Source of the DNA: Podospora pseudocomata | Taxonomy: Eukaryota; Ascomycota; Sordariomycetes; Sordariales; Podosporaceae | Assembly: GCF_035222375.1 (NCBI RefSeq) | Contig: NC_085891.1 | Span: forward strand, 2,418,001 to 2,482,000 | Direction: 5' to 3' | Length of the DNA: 64,000 nucleotides | Part shown: piece after piece, positions 33,097-45,133 of the stretch | Layout: the number at the start of each line of letters is the position of its first letter | How positions within the stretch are numbered: position 1 is the first letter of the stretch | Made by a program: the position numbers and the translations under genes | The notes under the pieces: model-generated | The model's input: only the letters and a program-made list of their open reading frames with translations | The model's database searches: none | What the model was told of the DNA's origin: nothing

Positions 33097-33160
33097 GGAA
33101 AAAAAGAAAAAACAAAAGAAAAACAAAAGAAAAAAAAGAAAAAAAAAGCAAAAAAAGAGG
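33097..33160 (+). repeat. A-rich low-complexity tract
   Basis: Runs of GAAAAAA, CAAAAGAAAAA and similar units just beyond the 3' end of the homeobox gene. On the minus strand this is T-rich DNA downstream of its stop. Confidence 0.6.
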
Positions 33161-33370
33161 GCAAGGCCTGGGCTTGTTGTTTGATAAAATACATCTGAAA
33201 AATAAACCGCGGGCCGGAAACAAAAGGTCCAGACCGGTCCAAAAGGTCGAAGAGAAAATGACGTTGAACAAGGAAAACAAAAAAAGCCGTTGGGATCATT
33301 CTCAATTTCGCGGCAAATAGGCGACCGGTGGTGCTAGGGGTGCTAGCCGAACCGTTGACGTTGTGTTCGG

Positions 33371-34814
33371 TTAAACGCTGCCCCGACTCATGCTGACGGC
33401 GTGGCGGCGCTTAAGGCTCTCCAGGTCGTCCTCGTAGGCGCTGCCGTCTCCATCGCTCATGGGGCTGTCCCGCTTTCCAAGGCCCATGTCGTATTCGCCG
33501 CGCTCGGTAGAAGTGAGAAGCTTGCCGTCGGCGTTGCGGCCCGCCGAGGACATGGCATCCGATTCGGCGCGCGCGTTATTAAGCATGACGGGAAGCTGGC
33601 GCCGGCGGGCGTTGATGAACCAGTTGGAGATTTGATCTGGTTGTCAACGGTTAGTGGTGACCATGAACAAACGGTGTGGCGTTACTTACTCATTTGGAGG
33701 CCCGTTTGGCGCATGAGCTCCTGCTTCTCATCCTCGGTCGGGTATGGGTGGTGCAAATGAGCGACGAACCAGGCACGAAGCTTATCTGTCGTCTCCTTGG
33801 GCAAGTTCCCGCGACGCTTGCGCTGCTTGTTCTCGCCGTTCATGCCCATGCCTCCCAGCTCACCAACGCGCATGTACTCTGGGTAGCCCGAGCCGTAACC
33901 ACCGGCCGAGAAAGGGGTGCGGTCGAAAGGCCCAACAGAGCTCATTGAGAGCGACTGAACGCGCGAGGGATGGTGGTAGCCAAAGTAGGCGCTAGATCGG
34001 TGGTGAGGGGGGTAGCCCTCCCCGGAATTGGAGCTAGAGTGGCCTCCCATGATGTGACGGAAGTTGTCGGGATAATCATCCTCGCTTGAAGGACCACGAA
34101 TCCGAGGCATCGTCGCCGAGCGCTGATCAAAGTTCATGGTGGGAAGCCTTGGAAGGGTAGGCCGACTCATGTATCGGTCTGAAGATTCGATGGGTGCTGA
34201 CTCCCTCATGGATGGGAGATTTCGGTGCGAGGCGTAGGGGCTTCTCCGAGATGGGCTCCTCGCCCAGGTCTCGTTCAAGGACCTAGAAGCGATGGCGGGC
34301 GACATTCCCCGGCCTCCGTGATACTCTCGCTGAGGGCTGGGGTACACTCTTGGGATCTGGCTTCCACGCTCATCCCTGTCTTCCCCGACCGACAACCGCC
34401 TGCGCTTGTTCTGGTTTGGTGAATGTGTGTAGGAAGGGGGAGTGATGGCGCCAGCTGGGTATCCTGCAACAGGTGATGCTACCGAGGATGGTACTCTGGT
34501 GTTGGCGTCTGAAGGCCTCGACTGCATCGAAAGCTCAGGAATCATCTGGTTCTCTTGTTAGCTGACCACGACCACCGAATAAACACTCCCGGGTCAATTA
34601 CCTGTCGAATCGAGGGAAGAGCAACCCTCTCGGGCTCACTCGGCCTTCTCGAGTTGAAGCCATAATCGGCTTGTCTGTGCTCGTCCCAAGCAAACTCACG
34701 CTTGAACGCAGAGTGAGGGGAAGGTTGGGCCATGGCGATCATCGACATGGTGTTGTAGTTTTCGGTTTCTTGTCCGCGAACACGATAAGAGGATGCTGAA
34801 GGGCTATATTCCAT
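33371..34814 (-). CDS. TALE-class homeobox transcription factor
   Basis: Three exons on the minus strand: 34814-34602, 34545-33690 and 33636-33371, giving 444 residues. Introns are 34546-34601 (GTAATT...CAGCTAAC...CCAG) and 33637-33689 (GTAAGT...CACTAACC...CCAG). The second splice lies inside the homeodomain and restores LMRQTGLQM-NQISNWFINARRR. The homeodomain spans about residues 308-369. It has the TALE three-residue insertion PYP between helices 1 and 2 (HHPYPTEDEK) and the recognition helix NQISNWFINARRR typical of TALE proteins. The N-terminal ~300 residues are Ser/Pro/Arg-rich and disordered. Upstream of the domain sits NKQRKRRGNLP, a likely nuclear signal. Fungal TALE factors regulate conidiation and fruiting-body development. 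The start is the ATG giving MEYSPSASSYRVRG; ATG at MSMIAMAQ (about 21 codons later) is an alternative. Confidence 0.88.
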
Positions 34815-36005
34815 GTGGAACAAATAGAGCAAAACTGTTTCAGATGCCTGCCACACAGCGAGCAACTTTCTATGAGAAAGATCGAAGGCGAAAACTTGGC
34901 TGTCTCGGTGATGATATGATGTCAGGAGGTTGAGAGTTCGGCAGAAGCGAAGAAGTGGTGATGTTTCGAGTCCTGCCGAGTTCAGAATGGGATGATGATG
35001 ATGTATCGATGCAATGAAGCAGGGAGGTTTGGATGAAAGGGGGCGAGTGATATGAGTCCTTTTGTACAGCGTGCCGGTTGCGTCCCAGGTGCCAGGACCG
35101 CCTTCCCAAATCTCGATTTAAGTTGACGATTGGATACAATGGGTTTTGACGCACAGATGGCGTACCCAAATAAAAAAAAATAAAAAAAAGTTGCTAGACA
35201 AAGTGTCGACGCAGTCGCAACGGCGGGAAGCTTAATTCGAAACCGCTACTATCAAGAAGCGAACAGGTCAAGCTATCCAGGCTAGAAAGGTCAGCAAATT
35301 CCCTAGTGGTCTCCGAGAGACATTGGGCGCTGGTTGAGGGAAAACGGTCCGCTCATCGACAGTCGAGGCTTTTGCAGCTTTGGTGAGAGGGCGGAAGCAA
35401 GTTTTGAGGAAAGGCAAGGAAGAGGCTCAACGGGAGTTATATTAAAAGCTGGAGCAGGTTGAGATCGTATGGGGCCACCCTAACGCACAACAAGGCCGGG
35501 CATGCGAGCAGGGGGGCGAGGATGACATCGACACCAGCCCGGGGAACCAGGACAAGCAGCTGCTCCAGAGAGTACGAGTACGTATTGTGGATAGCTGTCT
35601 GTACAATACGCCCTGTACTGTAAGTACAGACGGAGCGAGAAACAGAACAAAGACAGACGGGCAGGTCGGCAGGGCGGGAGGACAGGGTCAAGGGCAGTTC
35701 GGCTGTGGCCCGGTCCTTGGAGCATGGGGTGGGGGAGGGAAGAACCAGTGTGGAGTGTGAGAGCCGGGTTTGCCAGTTGCCAGACGGAGAGCACTGCGTT
35801 ATTGGGGAAGTGATAGGATAGCGTTCTGCAAGACCGCGTAAGGTCCCTAGTGTAGGGTCTTTTTCGAACAATGTGAGAAACCCCGGGTCCGAAAGACAGG
35901 AAACGGACGGCAACAGTGCCATGTAACCCTCCCCTCTGTCTGCTTGCTGTCTGCTGCTGCGTCGGCGGGTCAGGGCCTGCGGCAGCAATGGGGTGGCGTT
36001 GCCTT

Positions 36006-36058
36006 GGTGTGGTGGTTGTGGTGGTGGTGGTGGTGAATGATGGTGATGGTGGTGGTGG
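36006..36058 (+). repeat. GGT/GAT-rich trinucleotide tract
   Basis: TGGTGGTTGTGGTGGTGG followed by GATGGTGATGGTGGTGGT units, part of the G/T strand bias of the region. Confidence 0.7.
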
Positions 36059-36219
36059 GACAGCGGCGAGATTTTCCAGACGGGATTCCTGAATCTTTGG
36101 GAGGTGCAGTTGTCGTGCCGAGGATGGTGCTTCTCCTCGTTGTAGCAAGTAGCAAGGCTTGAGAGAGGGAAGACGAGGCCCATGTGAGAGGGTACTCCGT
36201 GCTCCGTGCATGGGGGATT

Positions 36220-36233
36220 GTACTGTACAGTAC
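36220..36233. repeat. Perfect 14-bp palindrome GTACTGTACAGTAC
   Basis: It equals its own reverse complement and shares the TGTACAGTAC core with the inverted repeat at 29051-29067. Confidence 0.7.
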
Positions 36234-37533
36234 CGAGAAACAGGAGCAGGAGACGGGCCAAGTGCTAGAGAGGTAAGATAGGTAGGTAGGGGGAGATGCA
36301 AGAGACGTTGGCCGACAGGGGTCTTCGCTAAGACCCATGGACAGCCTACTCCCTCCCCGGCACCCCCCGTCGTGGTTTCGGTGGGCCACCCCAGTCTCCT
36401 TGCACGACGGTTGGCGAAGCTAGATGAAATTGCCCGATGGAAGAAGATTCTCTGACAGGGGGATCCCTTCCACGCGTGCCATCGCATCTGCAGACACGCC
36501 CTCCCAGCCCAGTGCGTGCACCAATTCACAGTCCACTGCACCACGCCAAGCCGAGCACACGGGAGTTGTGTCCTGTTCGAGCTGCTCGGAGGAAGCGCCG
36601 TAGCTTTCCGCTGGGTCCTGCGCACTTTTTGACAACATACCACACTCCCACAGCCATCTCAGCCCTGCCTCTTTTGGTGAATGACAACCCGGGAGACGAA
36701 CACACTCCCATGCCCGTGGCCGGCGGTGACGTGCGGAACCAGCCCGGCGAGTCTCCTGAAGGAGAACAACGACTGATTGATGAGAGCAGAGCAGAGCAGC
36801 AGGGCAGCCCGAGGGCGTGGAATGAAACGACAGTCTTAGCTGACTAGGAACAGTGAAACTTGCCGTTCACGGGCTCACCCACGGCGCTGGGTGCTGTTTG
36901 GACTCAACTGTAAGTGATGTGATTAGCTAGGAGCATGGGAATGTGAATCGTGAAATGTGAACCGCAATTCCGAAAGCCCATGCACCGCGTAGTGTGAGGT
37001 CATGGCGTGGTGTTGGTGCTGCGGCTAGCATATTCAGTGGGTGCCTCGGTGCCTGACTGTCATTCGGCGACTGCCTGACTGCTGACGTGATGTGGATTTC
37101 AAGTGGTTTCTGCATCCCCAGAAGCTGAGTTTGCTTTTGCTGTCATTTCGATCCCGGTTGACAAAAGTCCGAAAAGCATCGGACTGGAGATAAATTGCTC
37201 GCAAAGGGCCGAGTTTGGTGCTGTGAACTGGCCTGGCATTGGTTGGCATCTGGACACTGTCTTCCACTGCAGCCACACTACACTACTGCTCCCTAGGAGC
37301 ACAGGGCACCCTCTGCACAGTGACCTGGAATCCCTTCTGACCGGCCAGAGCCAAGCGCCGGCAGCCGCGACTTTACAACTAGAGCGGGTTAATCAAAAGT
37401 CAAATGACAGATCAGTAATCTGTTTGCCGCGCCATGATTCAGATCTTCGCTCAAATATTAGCACGGGCTATCAAGCCACCCGTTCCTGGCGAAACCCGGC
37501 GAGCGAGAGCTGTCACTGAGCAAGAGCCGGAAG

Positions 37534-37565
37534 TGGGGTGGGGGTGGTGGGGTGGGGGGAGGGGG
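37534..37565 (+). repeat. G-quadruplex-capable G-run cluster
   Basis: TGGGGTGGGGGTGGTGGGGTGGGGGG followed by AGGGGG gives at least four G4-G6 tracts with short loops on the plus strand. Confidence 0.75.
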
Positions 37566-40500
37566 ATGCGATCGTAGCTGCCAGATCTGACTTGATTTTT
37601 TGACATTTCAAGTGGGGGGACCACCATCAGGCAGGTGAGGCAGGCGGGCAACCTGAAAGCTCGTCATCGAAATGCCAAAGTTCCCTCCTCCTTTGCCTCC
37701 CACATTTCATAATCATACGTACCTTATTCCTCACCCCATCGATCACGCCAGTCTCGGCCGGGTCAGCATGCCGTACACGTACACTACACTACAACTACCA
37801 ACGATCTGCGGGGAGTGCCGTCCCGCCATGGTTTGATAGCAGCAGCCAGGAGGCACATTGTTGGATGGCTGTTGCTTTTGCTCGGTAACGACAGGTCTAG
37901 CAATCCGCCATATCACAAACCCCCAAGCCGAGATTGGCCAACTGACGCTATTTGTAGGCACCGAGACGCTTCCTGCAGGTCCCAATCCTCTGGACCTCGA
38001 ATGAAGATTTCGGGACGAGGTGGTTCAGCTACCATCTGCTTGGGCCGCAGGCAGCTTATCTGGACGAGAGGGGACCGAGGACAGCCGATCTTCCGCGCCG
38101 ATCGTCACAAGCCATCAAAGCCCAAAAGCCTATCCATCTTACCAACCCAGCCTGTCGGAACAGCCTCCGATGGATGGGAACTGTATTTCCTTCCGCCTTT
38201 CCGTCGTGGTGCGACGCAGCGACTCTGTGCGTGCTGCACATCAGACGCGGTCAATGCCTCTGGTCTGAAAGTCTATGTATGTTCATGAAAAGCGTCGTCG
38301 TCGGCACATGCCAGGTAGAGGTTTTGTTGATTACAGATTTGGCAAGGCGTTCGGGCACCAGTTCGATCAATTAAGGTGAGATTGTGAGACACCCTGGCCA
38401 TGTATGCCATCGGAACCTGGCGATTGGCTGCTCGGTGAGCCTGTGGGGGTCAGCAACGGTCATGAAACTAATTGCCGGGCTCTGATCTGGATTGCGATTG
38501 GTCCCCTCAAATCTGTCAACCAAACTGGGAAGTTCTCTGGTCAGGTCCCCGAGTGGAAAGCCAACATCCAGACATCAACACACGGCCCTCCGGATTGCCC
38601 ATCCGTCCCGGCAATTGCGTGCAGTCCTTCGCCGTCTTCATCGCCGTCTCTCTGGCACCGGATCGACGAGCACTTTCATCAACTGGTGACGGACAAACCA
38701 CGGCAACGGACCTTGCTACCTTGCTCTGCGGAACCATTGCACACCGGCGACGCGCCAGCCTGCTGACGTTTCAACGTCTTATTAATATCAACCTTCTGCC
38801 AGGCTCGACTAGCTGCATGACTTAGGCGTCGGAGCTACATTCCAGATGTGCACAGTTAGGGAAAGTGCGTGAAACACATTTAGACCAAGCGCTGTGGAAG
38901 AGAAGGCAGAAGGCTACCGCCTGCCCTTCCATGTCACGGTGGAAGTGTCCTGTACAACCGTCTGTCCTCCAGCTCGTGGGAAACCTATGTATCCTCGTGT
39001 TTTACACGTCAAGCGGTGAGGAGCTCAGCCGACTCACACATGACACCTGGGGGCCAATCAAGACCTGCGCCAATACTCTGGGCTATCCAGCCATCACACA
39101 AGTGTTCAATGGATTGCTGCACAAGACCGGACGGGGAAAGGCTGCGAGTATCCTCATAATATCGACTGCCTCGGAAACCACAGCACGTCTACCCCCCAAA
39201 GACTGCCCACAGCTGCTCGGCTCGATTTGCCATTGTGCGGACGATCGATCTCTGTCAAGCAGTGGCATCTGTGGCGTCTCTCGCGACCTCAGCTGAGGGG
39301 GAGGGCTTGTCATATATATGAAGCAGCAACCGCCCCCAGCTGCACGTCAGTTCCGAAGAGACCGCTGCGCCGTGGGCAACCCCCCCGCCCACTACCCAAC
39401 AGCGAACCAATATGGGTTGCACACAGATCGGTGTCCCGTCAGGATGTTGGGGACTGACGCGGGGAAGATGCGATTCGTAGTGGCACAAGCTGGCTGGGCT
39501 CTGGCTGCTGACTCCTAGTGTCCTGTATAGAGGTTTCCGGCTTCATCAGACGCGGAGATCTCGCATCCAAGACATTTGCTAGGCCGAATGTGCCAGCACA
39601 TACATGCTGCACGATCAAGACCATCGTCACTTCAAATACCTGACAAAATGTCCTGTACGCCCCGAAGAACTACAACTGTTCTGGGCGGAGCGTCGTCCAT
39701 CCTAGTCGACTGGACCACCAACAACCTTCCCCAACCACCACTACCGCCAACCACCATCCCGATAACACCCCGCCATTGCCGCTCCGATCGGCTAGAATCA
39801 ACCGAGAAGTTGCTCCACCAACATGGTAGCAGGTGTGAATCCAGGATTCCAGTTCATCCCGCCTGAAGCTGTTCCTCCTGGGCTGCAAGTGAACATTGAA
39901 ACGGCCTTGATGCTTCACCACTGTCTTTTCACGTACGATGTTTCTGCGCAACAGATGGAGCGCCTACATGGGTCGAGATTGTAGACCTGGCCTCCAATTT
40001 CTGGCCGACATTGCTTGGTAAATTTCAACGACACCTTACGAGAAACAGGTCAGGAGAGCCACATATTACATGCCATGTCGTGCAAGCTGGCGAGTTGATC
40101 GAGGCTCCGAACACGAAGGGGTTGAAGTTCGACTTGCTGCGCAACATTATTGACAGAGAGGCAACTGGTGTTTCCTCGTTCGGTGACGTACATATTCGTA
40201 GGTGTATGACAGTAAGCCTATTTTCTGCCGGTACCCCCAAAGGGCAGCTCAAAGTGTGCGGTTGTCGCCCAACGCCGAGGCTTACGTTCTCTGTTGGTGA
40301 GGGGTTCTTTCGTCTGTCACCTGACAGCACCATGTTCCGCAAGCCGTCTTTGGAACGAACCACACAGCCAGGGCCCGGCAATCTCGCAAGCGCCATCCCT
40401 TCTAGGACAGGCGCGAGGCTATTCCGAACCGTGTCGTCCCCGTGTCGTCCCCGGGTCACCCCCGGGTCGCGTCCCGCTTCGTCCCATCTTATGGCCGCTC

Positions 40501-43500
40501 AGTCAGCATTATGACGGGCAACTGCGGGTGCTGGATTCTTGCGCAACAATTTCTGGAATGGACAGGGGAAAAGACGCGATGTCTGACCCAGGGGGGCTCG
40601 CCAAGAGGAGTTAGGGAAACAAAAGTCAACTGGGGAGGGCATTGCCCGCACCAGGGGTACCCCTGATTTCGCAGACAGACTGGGGTGCCGCTCTGTACGG
40701 TACGGTAATTCAAGTGTAATAATACAGATGATGACACTTTGCGCAGGATGGACAACGCGGACACGCGGACAAGCCAGCAAGAAACCCCCGCTCGGAAGGT
40801 GAGCAAGACCTGACTCTCTTTGCCGGATTATCAACCGCAGCAACCAGTAGTGCTCCGACCCCCGAGCCGGCCAAATCTGGACATTGATATATAAGGCCCG
40901 GCGCCCACATCCCGGCCTGTCAATGCTTGTCATTGACCCTGACCGGGGTTACAGAAAACGATTTACACGGGGCAGTCTCGGCGATCCTCTCATCAGCAAG
41001 CTCACTGACATCAGAACCGGTCACGGGGAGGAGCGCATCCGATGGTTTGAGAATCTGGTTGCAGCATATGCATCTCTATTCCAAAGGCATCAATCGAACA
41101 ATCGATCTTTTTCAGCTTCCCAAGATCGGGCCACTGCAGCCGTCATTGGCCAGCTGTGTTCGGAGAAACCATAGCAGTTGATTACCACGCCAAACCGATG
41201 ACAAGGCGTGGGGACAGCAAATGCATCCTTGTTTGGGCCGAGTTGTCAACTTTACGGATATTGATGAGAGCAACAAAATCAGCAAACAGGCAGTCCCCTA
41301 TGCTACCGTAAGGATCTCACGGTGTTGCGGGAAATCTTGCCGTCTAGTGCCCCCCGCGGCTCAACCCTGGGGCAAGGCTCAGACGGCATAGTGCTCCGTC
41401 CCCCAGGCTCTTCCAACCTCACCCAACATATCATGACATCAGCCGTTCGCCGGCCACCGACGGGTAGCTACAGAGGCCTTCGATAGGACGAGAGAAGCGG
41501 TTGTGGGATCAAGTCGCACAAAACATGCGACACTCTCTTCCGCCATGCCACAAATGTCACCGCCGCCGTGGTCACGGCCAAAAGAAAAAGGAGACAGGAG
41601 CTGAGTCCGAAACTCCCATCCCGTACCGTGGCCAAGCAATTTTCGTCGCTGGTCTTGCCGGTACACAATGCGCTTGCTTGACACGTTGCCCGCGGTGCTG
41701 GAACGCGGGACCGAGTCGGTGAAATATTATTCAGGCATTCTCTATCTATCATGCTCTTCTCAGCCGCCCGTTAATAAGCTCGTCTCCTTTTTTTTTCTGC
41801 CTTCTTGTCCAACCCCACGAGTCCATACGATGCTACACGACCTTTATTCCGAGCAGGATTCCGCCGCCACCGTTGCCTTTTTGTCTTTCAGCTGGAGGGA
41901 AAGCGTCCTAGGTGAAAGGATGACTCGTTGATATCTGGTACCTGGCCAAAGTCTGGAGAAGCGCTGCCTGAGCCAGTCTGTTGGCTATCCTCGCCCGCCT
42001 GCCTTGGAGATGGTTCCTGCAGGAAACGCAGCGCAGGCAGCGCGGACTGTTAATTAATATATCTGACATGTACAGGGACTGCCAAGGACTGCCAACTGCC
42101 GCACCAGAGCTACGGCCGTGTCGAGGAGAAAGCTATGCCAACCGGTCCAGCCGAGCCTTGCGGGAGGACTCGAGAAAAACCCGTCGATGCCGGTATTGTT
42201 CATGAGGGTGACTTGAACGGGCGGTGAAGCGGTTGTCAACTTGTCTCCGGTGGTAAATATCAACAAGCCAGTATAGGACGGAGTTTGCCGAGAGTCATCG
42301 TTCTGTGTGTCTTCCACAAAAGGATCGTCCCTCGGACGGACACGTGGACTGGTGAGGGCAGCACCACACTTTTCTTCTTGTCTAACAGGTCCCTGTCAAC
42401 AGCTTCCTTGCTCCTGATACATGCGGGAACGGGATTCGGGAAGATTTGGAAGGCAAAATAAAATTCGGTGATAACACAAGATAGGGGCCCCCTTGATAAT
42501 GAAATTTGGGTGCGGCATTTGGGAAGACCTGCTCAAAACAGTGCAGCTCCTCCGTCACTGTCGTCTGATGTTCTCCGCAAAAAGCCCTGACTACTTAGCT
42601 CAACCCCGGTCCCCGAAGGGACAGGGTTCTGTGTGTATGATGCCTTGTTCGGAAGGACAAGTGGAGGTCATGGTTCGATGGCATCCCGAAGATGCAGCAT
42701 CCTTGGAGGATTTCCTGGGCGGCGAAAAATGGCATACCTGGCTTGCGTCAGCAACAAGGCGTCGCTCTTTTTTTCTTCTGCGTTCGCTGCGGACTGCAGC
42801 TTTCCATATTGATGGCCCCGTCTTTCTGTATTAAACTTTCAGGGGGGTTTGGGAAAGGAAGGTAAGAGCCCAAGCCGGAAGATGCACACGACGACGGATC
42901 CGGAGCGACGGCGGTACACTCCGGTTGGCCGCCCCATGCCCATTATACGACCACGAGATAGGCGCGGGAGACTGCAACGAAAAGAAAGGTTGTTGTGAGA
43001 ACACGCCAGTCCGAATACATAGGCTGTTTAGCGAGCGAGGTGGGTTTTCTTTTTTTCTTTTTTATCTTGATGTACACACAGTAACACATGCTTGACGGTT
43101 GGGGGAGGATCAGCAAGATCTCGGCTACGACGCTGGTGGTGACGATATGACCTCCTCTTCTTGCTTGGTCTCTCCTTCCGTTATCCCTTGCTGCTCATCA
43201 ACCGCGGAACCGAGAGAAGGACCGCCGGGCGGCCGTTGACCGAGGTCCTTCCGAGTGGGAAAGGAAAAGAGAAAACCCGACGGTGGTAGGTGGTGGCTCG
43301 AGTCGCGGCTGGCTCACCACAAAGTAGATAGTAGGTCATCCACCATTCATCATTCCTCCTTCCAAGTCGGGACAAGAAAGCATCGATTTGTCAGGCGGGC
43401 CTCACGGGGACATGCGGGACCTTTTCTAGTGTCCTATGCTAGAACAAGTTTAAATGCTGGGCCAAGGGAATTGTTTCTCCTCATATCACAAGCTTGTTTG

Positions 43501-43874
43501 TGGAGAAGGTAGGAATGGGGGGGAGGGAGGGGGGTGTTGACTCCGCAAAAAGTTGAGCATGACACTTTTGACAGCAGCAAAGAAAGCTGTCAAGTTTGAC
43601 AGTCGCCAAGCGGTTGGTCCCTGCCCCTGACGCCGCCGCCGGCATGTTTTTAGAGTTGGGGGTGGTTTTTGACCGTTGGAGCAGCAAAGAAAAAAAAGAG
43701 GGGAAACAGACAGGGCAACTTTGGGCTTTCTTGGTAATTTTTTCTTTTCTTTTTCTCCACACACTTCGGTTGATGGGGGAGGGGCTTTCACGTGTGAACG
43801 GCAAAATGAGAGAGAGAGTGAGAGAGAGAGAAGGACTCCACCGAAGCGGGTAGTTTGGCACATGCTCGGCATGT

Positions 43875-43904
43875 TTCGTTCGTTCGTTCGTTCGTTCGAT
43901 CGTT
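43875..43904 (+). repeat. TTCG tetranucleotide repeat
   Basis: TTCG units repeated about six times, with one CGAT variant near the end. Confidence 0.85.
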
Positions 43905-44204
43905 CACGTGTGGGAGGGTGAGATGTGAGCTCGGCTTTTCAACAAATTTATTATTACTGGCTCCAGATTCGAGGATGGATGGCGTCTGGGTTTTGTTGGC
44001 GGTGGAATTTTGTTGCTTTCGTCGGGATCACCATGACTCTTTCGCACTTGCCTCTTTCTGCTCTGTCCTCCGCCCCAACCGATTTTTGGCGTAAGGTGCT
44101 CGAATCATGAGTTGATCGATTTCTCTCTCGCTCGGAGTACGGGGTTTTGACTGGTGAGTTAAATCCCTTTTTCAACGCCGAGGGTTCCGGGGAGTGGGTT
44201 TCCC

Positions 44205-44208
<4 letters not shown>

Positions 44209-44236
<28 letters not shown>
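44209..44236 (+). repeat. Poly-T run of 28
   Basis: An uninterrupted T28, the longest homopolymer in the window. On the minus strand it is A28. Confidence 0.9.
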
Positions 44237-44240
<4 letters not shown>

Positions 44241-44565
44241 GGTATCGTCTTATTCGTATGTATATACGGTACAGTATAGTACGGATTGGGAGTAGGTTGT
44301 CATTCCGAATTTTTGCGCGCGCAGGGGGGGATATGGGGGTAGTAGTGTAGTAGAAGTGTTGCTGCTACGGATACGCATGACATATAATCTCTGTGGTGCA
44401 CGAAATATAGTGAAATTTTGATAGGGATGGTAGCAGCGTCGGGGGTTTTTTCTTTAGACGGGGGGAAGGGACTGTAGTGGGAGAACTGTTTTGTTACACA
44501 GTACGTTGGGAAATGCTACGCTTGGTGGTGATGATGATGAGATGGCATGACGGGTTTGTTGTGGT

Positions 44566-44609
44566 GGTTATGGTTATGGTTATGGTTATGGTTATTGTTA
44601 TGATTATGG
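44566..44609 (+). repeat. GGTTAT hexanucleotide repeat
   Basis: About seven units of GGTTAT with two variants (ATTGTT, ATGATT) at the right end. It is not the fungal telomere unit TTAGGG. Confidence 0.8.
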
Positions 44610-45106
44610 GACGTATAATGCACAGAAGGGGGTCACAACGGTCTTTTTTGGCGGCGGCGGTGGTGGTTTTGGGGTGGCGAGGCGGGGGTATATACATACA
44701 TACACGGAGGGAAGGTCTGGTTTGGGTAATAAGCTCGCCGTGTCATTTTTTGGGGGTGTGTTTCGACATGCGATCCCCACAACACCCCTGGCATGAAACG
44801 TGCAATCGTCAAGCTGCCAAACGACGGCTGGACGGGTGATGATGATGATGGCATGGCATGTGTGTATTGTTCCAAGCGAAGGGGACGGAAGGGATGACAT
44901 GACGGAGGTGTCTGTGGGTTTTACCGGGGGGTGAGGGGGGTTTATGGGACGGTATGGTACAACGGGTTTTGCGGCGGCGGCGGCGGCTTTGACATATTCG
45001 GTTCGGGGGTGTTGATGTTTTAGTGTTGCTTGGTCCATGCGTGTGTGTGCGGAGGAACCGACCTGTCAAAAACACATGCACAAAATTGATGAACCAAGAT
45101 CTATGT

Positions 45107-45133
45107 AGGGGGTGGGGGGGGGAGGGGGGTGGT
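45107..45133 (+). repeat. G-quadruplex-capable G-run cluster
   Basis: Long G tracts (AGGGGGTGGGGGGGGG followed by AGGGGGGTGG) on the plus strand in the G/T-rich segment. Confidence 0.7.

Larger units (their letters stand above)
27981..33370. other. Large convergent intergenic region
   Basis: About 5.4 kb between the 3' end of the metallophosphatase repeat tail and the 3' end of the homeobox gene. No open frame has protein-like composition. Contents include a 17-bp inverted repeat at 29051-29067, a (GT)n/(GGGT)n tract at 31473-31518, a CAG/CTG palindrome at 32161-32194 and an A-rich tract at 33097-33160. TAGGTAGGTA/TACCTACC-type short repeats are scattered throughout. Confidence 0.5.

Noticed and set aside
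35437-36643. Two overlapping minus-strand open frames of 274 and 387 codons
   Set aside because: They overlap in different frames, are dominated by Pro/Thr/His runs from GGT repeats, and have no motif or splice support.
44566-44609. GGTTAT array as an interstitial telomere
   Set aside because: The unit differs from the fungal TTAGGG repeat and the array is degenerate at one end; it is a plain microsatellite.
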